NCBI GenBank assembly: GCA_013339765.2
Contig: CM023454.1
Span: 135,363,399-135,427,398, forward strand
DNA from: Haemaphysalis longicornis
Taxonomy: Eukaryota; Arthropoda; Arachnida; Ixodida; Ixodidae
DNA: 64,000 bases
Direction: 5' to 3'
In this document: piece by piece, positions 22,368-32,686 of the stretch
Layout: every line of letters begins with the position of its first letter
How positions within the stretch are numbered: position 1 is the stretch's first letter
Made by a program: the position numbers and the translations under genes
The notes under the pieces: generated by a model
Told to the model about the DNA's origin: nothing
Database searches by the model: none
What the model saw: the letters and a program-made list of their open reading frames with translations, nothing else

Positions 22368-24738
22368 TTATGCGTGATAGGAAATGAGGTTTAAAAACTT
22401 AACGTCTGACAAATACTCAAAGGCATGTTTCACAGAAACACTGGCATCTTCACCTAGAAACAGCGATGGATGTAGTGGGATATGTTGTCTGTAGAGTTCT
22501 CTGAAGTGTTTGTGTCGTGTTGTGTGCAGTGCCTTGCATGTGATTAGTATGTGCACTACGAATAGGGCCTCTCCGCACCTGCTGCACAGAGGTTTTCGGG
22601 ATGAAATGAGAAGGTGCGAGTGAGTTGCATGTGTGTGCCCTATCCGTAATCTGGACAAGGCGACTTCAGAGTATCAATTGCGTGTGTCGGTGGTGTATGG
22701 TCCAAAGTGAGGTTTTATTACGTGTAACTTGTTGTCTGTTCACTCCAGTGTGTTTGCCATGTTTTGCGAAGGTGTTGGCTGATGTGTGGTTTCACGTCGA
22801 TGTAGGGTAATGTGGTTATGTCTACTGTATTCAAGAGTGTAGCAGTAGCAGCCATTCGGTCCGCTGCTTCGTTCGCGGCTATACCACAGTGGCCAGCGAC
22901 CCAGCAAACAACCAGTTCAAATTTGCGTACATACAGAGACATAATACCCTTGACGATGAGATTGACAACGTGGTTTTTCGAAGGCATTGTTGACGACAGT
23001 GCCCGCACAGCACTGAGGGAATCTGTATAGATAATGGATTGTGGGATGTGGCGTTGAAGTATATGTTTGGCAACAAGAAGTACAGCGTAAGCCTCTGCCG
23101 TAAAGCTACTAGTATGACTATTCAGAGTTTTAGTGACACTAGGGCCGGGCCCATGCGCCGCGCAGGACACAAAGGTGGCAGTTCTAGAAGCGTCCGTATA
23201 AAATTCAGAACACTCATACTTCTGCTGCAAATACAAGAAATGCTGCAGAACTGCACATGTGGGAGCTGGGTTTTTATCTACCTGTGCGAAGGATGTGTCG
23301 CATGATACATAGCGGAGATGCCATGGTGCTATAAAATTTGTTAGAGAACTTTGAATTGTATCTATAAAGGAGACAGCAAGCTCTGACGCTTCCTCTCTAA
23401 CCCTGTAAGAGAAGGGTGCAGAGAACGATAGTCGATTTAAAAGGAGTTCAGGCATGGATGTATCATGAAAAACTGATTTAAAGGGATGGTGAGGCATGGA
23501 TGAAATTTTAAAAGCATAAAGGAGATCTGTGTATGCTCGCTGACGTTGTAGGTTTCATTTGTTGCACTCCACATAAAGGCTTTCGGTCGGGCTAGTGCGG
23601 AAGGCGCCACACGCCAGGCGGAGCCCGAGATGGAGCACTGGGTCCAGCATTTGGAGGGATGTTTTACTTGCTGACCCATAAACAACGCTACCATAGTCCA
23701 ATCGTTAACCTATCAAGCTGGTAAAAACACGTAAAAGAAGTTGTTTGGCAGCACCAAAAGAGATGTGCGATAGAACCTTCAGGATATTCATTGTTTTTAA
23801 GCATTTAAGTTTTAGTTGTTTTATGTGTTGGATGAATGTGAGCTTTTCGTCAAAGATAATACCTAAGAACTTGTGTTCCTTTTTTACAGGAATAGAGACA
23901 CCGTGGAGCTGAATGTCTGGATCCGGCCGAACGCCACGCCTATTTGGAAAACAAAACACAAGTGCACTTCCCTGGATTAAATTTAAAACCGTTGCCTATC
24001 TGCACAGCCGGCAAGCATGTTCACACCAAGCTGGACTTGCCGCTAGCAGACAGACAAGTTACAAGAGTTAAAAGATAATTGTACGTCGTCTACATAAATT
24101 GAACATGAAATCGACGGTGGCAATGCCTTCCGAAGAGAATTCATTTTCACGATAAACAAAGTGCAACATAAAACTCCACCTTGCGGCACACCGCTTTCCT
24201 GCACATGACCCCTGGAAAGTGCAGTTCCAACTCGCACGCGAAACGTTCTTCCAGAGCGGTTACTGGCAAGCGTGTTCATCATGTTACCCGACATGCCAAA
24301 TGACATCAAATCACTTAAGATGCCGTACCGTCAAGCAGTACCATACGCCTTTTCAAGATCAAAGAAGACTGTCATACAGTACTGCTTGTGGAGGAAAGCA
24401 TCTTTGATATACGCCTCTAATGCAAAGAGTTGATCGCTGGTAGATCGCCCCGCCCTGAAGCCTGCCTGGCAGCTATCGAGAAGACCATTGTACTCTAAGA
24501 AGTACACAAGTCGCCTGTTTATCATCTTCTCGAGGAGCTTACACAGGCAGCTTGTCAAGGCAATGGGACGATAACTGGCGGGAGAAGAAGGGTCCTTCCC
24601 TTCCTTTAGGAAAGCAACTACTATGGCCTCCCTCCAAGAGCGTGGAATGTGCCCCGAAAGCCAAATTTTATTGTATAGGTGTAAGAGTGTTTCAAGAGTG
24701 TCTGGGTGTAGGTGCTGTATCATGGTGTATGTAATCAT
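22368..24738 (-). pseudogene. ORF2 reverse transcriptase, RNase H and C-terminal zinc motif (broken)
   Basis: The reverse-transcriptase fingers and palm are visible at 24738-24331 (SYRPIALTSCLCKLLEKMI, AGFRAGRSTSDQL, FFDLEKAY). After a frameshift near 24320 come GVPQGGVL and the catalytic YVDD at 24085-24096. The thumb region follows at 23959-23705 (HKFLGIIFDEKLTF). An RNase H domain (23497-22718) keeps its acidic set: YTDAS, an AEAY glutamate, YTDSLSAV and the Asp of ANEAAD. A terminal CSRCGEALFVVHILITC motif lies at about 22590-22540. At least three frame interruptions separate these blocks, so no full-length product is possible. Confidence 0.85.
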
Positions 24739-25932
24739 ATCTGCGCCTGGGGCTTAAGGTTTGCACGTGCTCAGGGCAACCCTCAACTCATAGAGAGGGA
24801 ATTCAGTGTTGTAAGAAGTATTTGATTTGTCTTTGTCTTGTAAGGGCTTTTTTTCTGCAGATGTTTTGTGTTTCATGAAGGTTCTTGTGTAGTGTGCTGC
24901 ACTGGACACGTGTTCGAAGTGTTGTCCGAGGGTGTCAGCCTGGTCTTCAAGTGTGTCCCCTGTTGTGCTAACCAAGGGCAGGCTGTGTGTATGTTGTCCT
25001 TTGAGCTTACGTATACGTTTCCCGACTTTGTGTGTGTCTGTGTTTGAATTAATCGATGTCAAGAAGGTGTGCAAACTTTCTTGTTTTGCCTCACGGCGCA
25101 CACATTTTCCGAACGCCTTGCCCCGTTTGAACAAAATAAGGTTATCCGACGTGGGGTACGCACGAAGGATAACCCACGCCTTGTTCTGGGCCTCTCGCGG
25201 CCGCCTACAGTCCTCATTCCACCACGGCCTCCACTGGTAGCACGGGGCACCAGAGGCTTGAGGAATTGACTTTTCGGCGGCATCGAGGATGTGCGCCGTG
25301 AGCAGTTGGGTAGCTTCCTCAACGTGTAGGTGTTCTTTGGATGTGTGGTGTAGTTTCGATGTCTCTGTAAATGTGTTCCAGTTAGCTCGTGCTTCATTTA
25401 ACCTATTATTGGAAGATGAATTGCTTGGGCCTTTACCTATATATCTTAGTGAAGTGGGGAAGTGGTCACTGCCATATGGGTCAGTGCCCACTCCCCACTC
25501 AAGACATGGAAAGAGAATTGCCAAACCAATAGCCAAGTCAAGATTTGAATATGTATTGTGTCCTCTGTTATGGTATGTAGGCTGTTTCTTGTTGAAAAGG
25601 ACTTGCTCCAGAGGATGTTAAAAACTTCTCTATCAAGCGACCTCGGGCATCCGTGCGACAAGAGCCCCAAAGAGAATTGTGTGCAATGAAGTCACCTGTT
25701 AAGATGTATGGTTTAGGAAGCTGGTCGACCAGCGCCTCAAAATCAGAGCTCAGAAGTGCAAGATCAGGAGAGATGTAGATGGAGCATAGCGTTATCAACC
25801 TATTAAAAGTATTTTTTTTAAATGCAGAGCATTTTAGTAACTCAAGATGTCACCCGCGTTGACGTCCGCAGTCGTAGTCCGCACCATCGTCGTCCGCACC
25901 CGTCCCCCTACGCTATATAAAGACAGCAGAAA

Positions 25933-26154
25933 TTGATCCTGCGTGGCGTGCGAACTAAACTTTTAAAGAAGGGCGATGACCCCGCGCCGGTGCCGGTGCC
26001 CGCGGAGGCCACAGACGCGGCCGCGGAGATGCCAGCGCCATCTCTCGCCCCCGCCGCGGATCCTCGAGCGGCGAAGTGCGAGGAGGTGGCTCCGCTCGTC
26101 GGCACCCCAGCAAAGAAAAAACTGAAACTAAAGCGTGGCAAACTGTTCGCATGA
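25933..26154 (+). CDS. 73-codon GC-rich frame inside the TIR element, hypothetical
   Basis: It lies about 20 bp after a CTATATAAAG TATA box. The predicted peptide is rich in Ala and Pro, with a basic end (KKKLKLKRGKLFA) that looks like a nuclear-localisation-type patch. There is no similarity I recognise. The composition is much more GC-rich than the element's ends, so it could be a captured host exon or fortuitous. Whether it is expressed cannot be judged. Confidence 0.3.
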   Translation: MILRGVRTKLLKKGDDPAPVPVPAEATDAAAEMPAPSLAPAADPRAAKCEEVAPLVGTPAKKKLKLKRGKLFA

Positions 26155-26351
26155 CGACGCAGTCAAACGTCCCCCTCGCGAGGGGCACGATCAAATGCCG
26201 AGCATTTCCGGGGGAGCACGACGTTAAGTAGTTTGCGTTACGTTAATGTTGTTGCACTTGTGGCAACTTCTGACGAGAGAGCGCTCGTCAGCAGTAATTT
26301 GAATAAATCAGCGATATAAGGCGCGTTCGTAGCGTCCCATTCTGTGTCGGC

Positions 26352-26430
26352 TTTGTGGCACAGTGGGTAGAGCTCCATGTACATTGCGTTCATCCCGCAG
26401 GGGCGAGTGATCGAAACCAGGCGCCGGATA
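26352..26430 (+). repeat. tRNA-like pol III promoter block inside the TIR element
   Basis: TGGCACAGTGGGTAGAGCTC (A-box type) is followed about 45 bp later by GTGATCGAAACC (B-box type). This spacing fits a tRNA-derived internal promoter. No complete cloverleaf could be drawn, so it is a relic or a SINE head rather than a tRNA gene. Confidence 0.5.
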
Positions 26431-26857
26431 GTATTTTCTTTTATATAGTGTAGAGGGAGGGGGGCGGACAACGACGGTGCGGACTACGATGGGACAACGC
26501 GGGAGACATCGTGAGTTACTGAAATGCTCTGCATTTAAAATTATTGTGCGGACGGCTACGGCCTCCAGGACGGTGTTCAAGGTGACAGGGTGGGATGCTA
26601 AGGATTTGCGGGCGATTATGGCCACACCACCAAAAGAGTGTGTGCAGCCATCCCTGTCTTTCCTGTATACCAGGTAACTATTCAAGAAATTTGTGTGTTT
26701 GGTATTCAGATGTGTTTCCTGGGCACACATTAAACTTGGCTGGTTGGCATGCAGGATCTCATGCACGTCGTCAAGATTATACGGAAGGCCTCTGCAGTTC
26801 CATTGAACTATGTTTTCTCTTCCCATTATGATGTGTTAGAGCTACTGGAGTGATTAT

Positions 26858-28247
26858 TTATGTAGGGACTTTCGGGGTTTGGACACTTGGAAGGGGCTTT
26901 CTGGCCTTCTCTACTGACCTGGACGCCGCAGCCCGTTCCTTCCGCTGCGATGAAGGCCGGAAGGACTCGACGTCTATGTCATCATCTGAAGGCAAGGGGG
27001 TGCCCAGCGGACTGGGCCCCTTGACGTGGTACCCTTTCGGGTGTTCTTTGCTCGCGCTGCCAGTGCCGAAGGCGTGGGGAGCACCACAGATGGCACAGGC
27101 AGTGAGCCGAAGGAGGGGGTCACTGCGACTGCCTCCGTCTCCATCTCCGTGCCCTTGCGTGTGCTTTGGGCCGGTGGAGAGGAAGCAGTGGATGCAGCGG
27201 CATCCCCAACAGACGTTGCCACCACAGCCGCTGCTGGGTGAGCGAGCGGTGTAGAGGCTTGTTGGAGAGCCAGGGGCAACCCAGGGGGGGGGGGGGGTGA
27301 GGGCGCCGGACCAAGTCCGACTCGCGGTACTGGGTCCCCGCCGAAACCAGACGCCGCTCCGCCCGCGGCGAGGAGTGACGGCGTACCTCCTCAGAGGGAA
27401 AGAGGCGAACCTCTTTCGCGCCTCTGGGAAGGTGATGTTCTCTGTGACCTTGATGTTGATTATTTTCGTTTCTAGCTGGAACGTCTCGCATTTTCTGGAG
27501 TACGCGGCGTGTGGGCCCTGACAGTTAATGCACAGGAGTTGTTGTGAACTACAATTATCCGTGGGATGGTCATGTTGGGTGCACATGGCACAGGTTATGT
27601 GGCCCCGACACGAGTTAGTACCATGCCCGAACCGCTGGCACTTGAAACAGCACCGTGGATTCGGGATGTACACTCGGACAGAGCACCGGATAAAACCGGC
27701 ATTGATGTGGTCAGGAAGAGTGGAACGGTCAAAAGTCAAGATGATATGTTTAGTTGGTACTATCAAGTCAAGATGATATGTTTAGTTGGTACTATCTTAT
27801 CGTCTCTTCTAATGGTGATGCGATTGACCGCCGTCACACCTTGACTTCTGAGGCCTTCAAGAAGAGCGGCATCTGTCTCATTTGCAAGATCTGGCTCCGA
27901 GATCACGCCCTGAGAGCTGTTAAGGCGGCGTTGGGGCGTGACCTTGATGTCAAGATCGGCAATACGGGTCTGCTTCAAGAGTTTTGTGGCCTGCTGCTCA
28001 CTATGTACCTCGACCAAGATTTCACCGGTTCTTTGTTTTTTAGCTTTATAGGATTCACATACCACTTTCCAGAAACTTTGAAATCAGGAACACTGACTGC
28101 TCGTTCAAGAGATTCAATTATCAAGAAATGGGGGTAGTTGTCAGGTTTTCGGATTGTTGTCGTTGTCGAAAGGCGTGGATGGGATACTTCGGTGGGACCC
28201 CTTTTAGGGGGCCGATCATTGGGTTTGGGAAATTTAGAAAAAACCAT
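26858..28247 (-). pseudogene. ORF1, nucleic-acid-binding zinc-knuckle protein (broken)
   Basis: ORF1 of this retrotransposon group packages the RNA. The N-terminal part (28247-27763, spread over two frames) is basic, with a conserved-looking block near LNSSQGVISEPDL. The C-terminal part (27766-26858) carries three CCHC knuckles in a row at about 27490-27650: CFKCQRFGHGTNSC, CAMCTQHDHPTDNC and CINCQGPHAAYSRKC. The break between the parts is a 32-bp tandem duplication (27733-27796) that shifts the frame. A 14-G run at 27284-27297 is a second slippage-prone site. The tail is S/T/P-rich and poorly conserved. The start is uncertain. It lies upstream of ORF2, as is usual. Confidence 0.8.
27733..27796. 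repeat. perfect 32-bp tandem duplication inside ORF1
   Basis: AAGTCAAGATGATATGTTTA plus 12 further bases occurs twice back to back (27733-27764, 27765-27796) with no mismatch. A length of 32 is not a multiple of three, so it breaks ORF1. Confidence 0.95.
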
Positions 28248-28529
28248 ACAACATGTATAAAAGCAGGGAGCGGGAGTACTTTCTTCGCTCAGTTTACCCT
28301 GATGCCGAGAAAGGTCCCGGAGCTCCCTGCCTGGAAAACAGAAAGGGAGCCCATTCGCCGGAGCTTGGCCTGGGCTCCAACGGCCACCGTTTGAGGTTTC
28401 TACCCTTCACCTCAAAACTCATTACCACTGTCGGTTACAGCGTGAGTATAGGGGCTCGGGGTCCGCGGTGTCACCAACCCCGTCCCCAAGATTGCTCAAG
28501 GTGCCCCTTGCGGGGGCCGTGCCTCGTAT

Positions 28530-30084
28530 CGGTTGCAACACACGGCCTTGCGGTGAACTTTGTCCTGGCAACGCCGCCTGCTGCATTAATCAACTGGTAA
28601 CAAAGCTTCAATAGAAGCCCAAAGGGGCTACAAATGGCTGCTCTTAGGCTGCCTATGAAGCTTAGCGCAATCTTTGTGAGGAGAGAACGCTTTCGGAGGA
28701 ACAAGAAATAAGTCGCATGAAACGGAAAATCTGGTCTAAGAGTGACGTCATCTTGGTGGCATTAGCGCAAAAATGTGACTTCAAAATTTACCATGGTTCT
28801 GATCGCTGAGTGCTCACGTCATTACCATCGACGCAACTTGGTCAACTTTGCGTGAGTTTGCTTTAAGTCAACCAACGCCAGCTTAACTACTTCTGGCTCG
28901 TGACAAGGAAAACTTACTAAAGCATACTGTCGTATGATTCGCCAGGGTTTTGCTAAAAACATCTTGCATGTACTCTGAAATTGTATTCTGTATTCATATC
29001 GTCCACTGTGATATAAAAGCAAAACGTTTGGTACCTTAAATAAACTAGGTTCAACCACTTGTGTCCACCACACTTGTGTCTGCCCCCTACTTTCATATCA
29101 AAAACATCCGCACCCTCCTTCCGATACAAATTTCTGCCTACGCCACTGCTAGGTTGTTCAATTGCGTCGCACATAGGCAGGTTGCTTGCGTGTCTTATGT
29201 ATAGACCAATGCTATTTCTGACTTGTGGGGTTTGTGTACTTAGTTTTAAGAAAAAAAATAATGCGATAATATTGACTTTTCATTTTTATTCCAAAATAAG
29301 CATACAGCAACTTTATTATAGTGTACAAAATCAGCACGTGTGGGAATAAGTACTAAGTATTCGTGGGAATTAAAGGCAATATGGTTGTCTTTACGCGCCC
29401 AGAAAAAGCGGATAAAAGCCAATATGGTACTAACTGCATCTGTACGAAGAAAAACCTGGCTGCAGGAATGCAGATTCACGAAATTGCATTGAGCACAACT
29501 CTCTGAATCGCCTCTCCCGATGTCTTATCAAGTAGACCTGGGTTTCTATAGAAGTTAACGAAGGATTTTTGCCTAAAAGTTTATGTTCCCTTGCTTAGGC
29601 AAGTGTCGCAAAAGATAATAAAAAATGGATCACTTCAAAAGAAACCAACCCCAGTAAGTAAAAACACACGTCTTATTTTTCCCGCTCTTGTCGGGGAACG
29701 TCGCCCATCAAAAGACCCCTCGCAACTGGTAGTCAGTGAAGTGGATGGTGCTGTTACTCCCCAGACTTGACTATACTATCCTCTCGGCTGATCACCCATT
29801 AGAGAGTGGTTGCCCTACCTCGATGAACTATCACGCTCTTCCTATTTGTGCAACAGTGGACCGTCGTTACTGTGGCACGAGTATAACGCAAGTGTCACGC
29901 ATCAAACCATTCGTGCGCATCTATTCTGAAAGACTTTCTTCCGGGCTGCCACCATATCTCTGGCACGTAAATGATTTATCGAATACTTGTTCCCTTCCCG
30001 TCTGCAACTTGGCTGTTACTACATTACGTAGTGGTTACTATTCCTTACATCGTCTTCCGCTGAAAGTCATCCTCTTCATTACCT
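28530..30084. other. unannotated DNA with one possible transposon end
   Basis: On the minus strand near 29150-29080, AGTGGCGTAGGCAGAAATTT followed by a G-rich stretch resembles a frequent tick DNA-transposon terminus (from memory). No partner end was found. The rest shows nothing recognisable. Confidence 0.35.
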
Positions 30085-31080
30085 TCTGTCCAAAACTCTA
30101 GTGTATGACGCCTAAAGGTACCCCACAGCTTTTTTCATAGTATTGTACAGCGCCTAATTCTTGTTGCCGTCATCCGATTCCTTCAGTTCCGGTTCTATTC
30201 TGCCCGGGAAAATCCTGGAACTTTCTCGAACGAAGAGCCGGTAACTTCGACCAATCGCTAGCTCTCCGCCAGGAAAATACCAAAATAAAATCTCCGCCGC
30301 TCAGCTTTCACCAAAATTTCGAGTTCTTTCGTGGGGGCGAGCGTAGCTTTGCCAGTGCTAAGGCTTGCCGATGATTTTAGAAGAGAGAAAGAGGGACGTT
30401 TTGCGCCCGACTGCGCCGGGCGCATTGTGCGTTGTTCCCTCTGCCTACGTGCAAGCAGTTATAAAAAGAGAATCCGCGCCGATGCAAATCAGCAACGTTT
30501 GGACGTCGTGATGTTACCACGGCATCTGCCAGTTGTGCACAACACCATCGACAACCCTCGCCCTCGAGGATTCCAACGTGCTGCCGGGTTTCGAATCACC
30601 GTAATCATCTCGGAAGGGCTGGCCTACGACGAAGCCACGCTTCACAGGTAGCCGGAGCACCTCCGACAGCAGTGCATCATCCGGGCCGGTCGGTTAATAT
30701 TGTGGGTCTCTGTCTCTCGTATGTATCGTACTGTCTTTGTGTCAATTAAGTTTTCTACCGCGTAATATTTCAGGTCAAAATTCCCTGTTAAACATTTTGT
30801 GCTTCAACTGTTTCGTTCATTTTCATTCATTCTAAGATACCTCTCATTTACGTTACATGTCCTGGTACTTGTACAGTGTTTGGCCTGTCCAAATCTAAGT
30901 CTTTGTGTTGCTTTCGTTCAAGGCTCTCACTCATTCTTGCAGCTCTTCTCGGCGAAAGCCGCCCATCAGACGGCAACCCTGTTCTTCACATGTGTCCTGT
31001 AGATTTAGTGGGGTTGTTGGCTCTCTTAAATCGAGTCCCAATATGTTCTCACAGCACACCCAATTTATGAAACAGTGACA
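30085..31080 (+). repeat. 5' LTR
   Basis: It aligns with 34237-35223 along its full length. A TTATAAAAAG TATA box lies at about 30460. The start is placed by alignment to the 3' LTR, and the end at the terminal ACA. Confidence 0.75.
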
Positions 31081-31224
31081 ATTTCTGTCCACAGGACGTC
31101 TGCTGTGAGCGTTAAAGAAGAGAAAGAGCCTGGAACTTTTGCGGCGTAGATTGCTGCTGTCTTTATGAGTTAGTGCTCTCGTTAACTTTTTCTGTGTACA
31201 TATACCTAGCTGTAGGCTACAGTA

Positions 31225-31735
31225 TTGTGTCTAGGGTGCGGTAAATTCGCAATCATGGATCTAGAGAAAATTGCAGCGTTGGGGTGCAAGCTGGGCATGT
31301 CAAGAGCCGAACTGCGAAATTGGGTCGCTCAGAAAAAAAAAGAAGAAAACGAGAAAGCTCAGAGAGCAAGACAGGCAGCACGAGAAGGGGCCGACAGGGC
31401 TGACACAAAAAGAGAGCAAGAATTTGGGAGGCAACATCGGTTGGAACGAGAGAAAGCGGAGTGGAAGGAGAAAGCACACAAAGAGAGCTAGAAAGAGCAG
31501 GAGCTCAAGGTGATGCTGAACACTTTACGCTCGACTGCTCATCGGCAGATAGGAGCATGAGAGGAGAGAATAGGCGCCTGTGTCTCAGTTCCAACCTTGA
31601 AAAGGTTAAGGGAGATTTCGCAAACGCGGTAGCGGACCGAAGGAGGACCAGCCAAAATCCCCTGCCTAAATGTTACTGTTGTAACAAGTGTGGGCACATT
31701 TCGAAGGAGTGCTAGAGCAACTTTAAGAGAATTAG
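31225..31735 (+). pseudogene. gag remnant with two zinc knuckles
   Basis: The frame from 31225 (or from the ATG at 31255, MDLEKIAALGCKLGMS) encodes a short N-terminal segment and then a highly charged Lys/Glu/Arg helix, probably coiled coil, of the kind seen in tick Gypsy gag proteins. It stops at 31491. Another frame carries the knuckle CYCCNKCGHISKEC, ending in a stop at 31715. A second knuckle-like CFKCVRAGNKAATC follows in the next 60 bases. Gag would coat the RNA and form the particle. Stops and frame changes make it non-functional. Confidence 0.65.
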
Positions 31736-31757
31736 TACTTCTAGGTGTTTTAAGTGC

Positions 31758-32250
31758 GTGCGGGCTGGAAATAAGGCTGCGACATGCAGGAGCAGCAACG
31801 AAGAAAGGCGTAAGGATTTGCGGAAATGTGCACCACACAGAACACCCAACCAGTACGTTGTTACTTACGGCTCTGAGGAGCGAAAAGAGCGAAAGAAAAT
31901 TCACGTCGTGGGTGCCATGGCGGCATTCGGTTCGAAGAAAGCGCTGGTGGCTGAGGGTAAATTGTCAGGCAAAACCATTACCATTTTGCGCTCCACCTGC
32001 AACAGCACAATTACTGTGCGAACGGACTTATTCAGACAGGATGAATTCGCTGGGAAGTGAACCCAGTCACTGTATGGACGGCTCAATGCGAGAGTTGCTG
32101 GTAGCCGTGACCGAAGTGGAGACTCCTTACATTCAGTGGATGTGTGACCACCCTGTGTATAAAGAGGTCCATGTACGATCTCATCCTCGGCAACATCGAC
32201 GGAGTCAGGGATCTCGACCACCCTATAAATGTAAAGACCCAAGAAGAACC
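31758..32250 (+). pseudogene. decayed aspartic protease region
   Basis: After the knuckles, a 100-codon frame ends with a segment where a DTG catalytic triad is expected but ILRSTCNSTITVR is read, so the catalytic Asp seems lost. A DLILGNIDGV block at about 32178, typical of the protease C-terminal half (ILGxD-type), follows in another frame. I infer a dead gag-pol protease. Confidence 0.5.
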
Positions 32251-32347
32251 ACCCGCCATGGCGGTGGAAATTCTTGCCACTCGTTGAGAGCCACTCGTTG
32301 AGAAAACATGCCCCGATGTGTCTGCTTGAGAGGCAGCTGATGCTGCC

Positions 32348-32686
32348 ATGTCGCAAGACAACAGTAGGAGCACAGACATTGTGCAAAATGAGTTCGATCG
32401 GAGAGATGAACTCAGTAAGGAAAGCGTGAGAAAAGGGAATAGTGGCCGAAGTACTCACCGCGAAAAGACAAAGCAAAGCCAGGATATACCTGGAAGTGAA
32501 GAGGAGGATTTATCCGTGATCCGCAAGGAGGAAAGGCCCCCAGATATGTGCGAAAGTGCACCACTTCAGACCTCGAAGGACGATGATCTCACCGGTGATG
32601 TGGAGCTTGAAGATGGCGATAACATCCCGGTTGTGGATGCCGTCATGATGCCGGGGCAGAACGGCCTGGACGAAAGCGTACCCTAA
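32348..32686 (+). CDS. 112-codon acidic frame, hypothetical
   Basis: It opens with MSQDNSRSTDIV and is rich in Glu, Asp, Ser and Arg throughout. It has no domain I recognise. It sits where pol would be expected in the LTR element. It may be a spacer frame of a non-autonomous element or a chance frame. Confidence 0.3.
   Translation: MSQDNSRSTDIVQNEFDRRDELSKESVRKGNSGRSTHREKTKQSQDIPGSEEEDLSVIRKEERPPDMCESAPLQTSKDDDLTGDVELEDGDNIPVVDAVMMPGQNGLDESVP

Larger units (their letters stand above)
25823..26533. mobile_element. 711-bp terminal-inverted-repeat element nested in the retrotransposon
   Basis: The ends TGCAGAGCATTTTAGT and, on the complement, TGCAGAGCATTTCAGT begin inverted repeats of about 95-100 bp, each ending in a CTATATAAA-type TATA box. 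The hexamer TTTAAA (or TTAA) flanks both sides (25817-25822, 26534-26539), so TTAA- or TTTAAA-targeted insertion is inferred. Both termini also form a small palindrome, AAATGC-AGA-GCATTT. Inside are a GC-rich frame, a hairpin TGACGAG...CTCGTCA at 26271-26290, an AATAAA at 26303 and a tRNA-like block. The superfamily is not assigned; piggyBac-like is possible from TTAA, but the terminus is not typical. Confidence 0.8.
24754..26826 (-). pseudogene. ORF2 endonuclease and linker region (interrupted)
   Basis: The minus-strand start at 26826 opens an apurinic-type (exonuclease-endonuclease-phosphatase fold) endonuclease that nicks target DNA. The early motifs IVQWNCRGL and CAQETHL (with the catalytic Glu) are visible. 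The domain is cut at 26533 by the 711-bp inverted-repeat element and resumes at 25817 in about the same reading region (CSIYISPDL, then LTGDFIAHNSLWG). The linker to the reverse transcriptase (25536-24754) is open for 260 codons and includes PWWNEDC. A second frameshift lies near 25450-25570. It is non-functional as it stands. Confidence 0.8.
22181..28515 (-). mobile_element. full-length non-LTR retrotransposon (RNase H-bearing, I-group)
   Basis: It is bounded by the 14-mer GCCGTGCCTCGTAT at 22169-22182 and 28516-28529; the last AT may belong to the tail, so the duplication is 12-14 bp. On the minus strand it starts CCCCGCAAGGGG, has two frames (a CCHC zinc-knuckle ORF1, then an endonuclease-reverse transcriptase-RNase H ORF2), and ends in a (CAT)n tail just inside the duplication. 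The RNase H domain and simple-repeat tail fit the I-like group known in arthropods. Several frameshifts, a 32-bp duplication and a 711-bp insertion make it inactive. The 5' region recurs at 63520-63830. Confidence 0.9.

Noticed and set aside
31690..32476. Overlapping 203- and 191-codon frames on opposite strands
   Set aside because: They overlap the gag knuckle and protease remnants in the wrong frames. No motif supports either.
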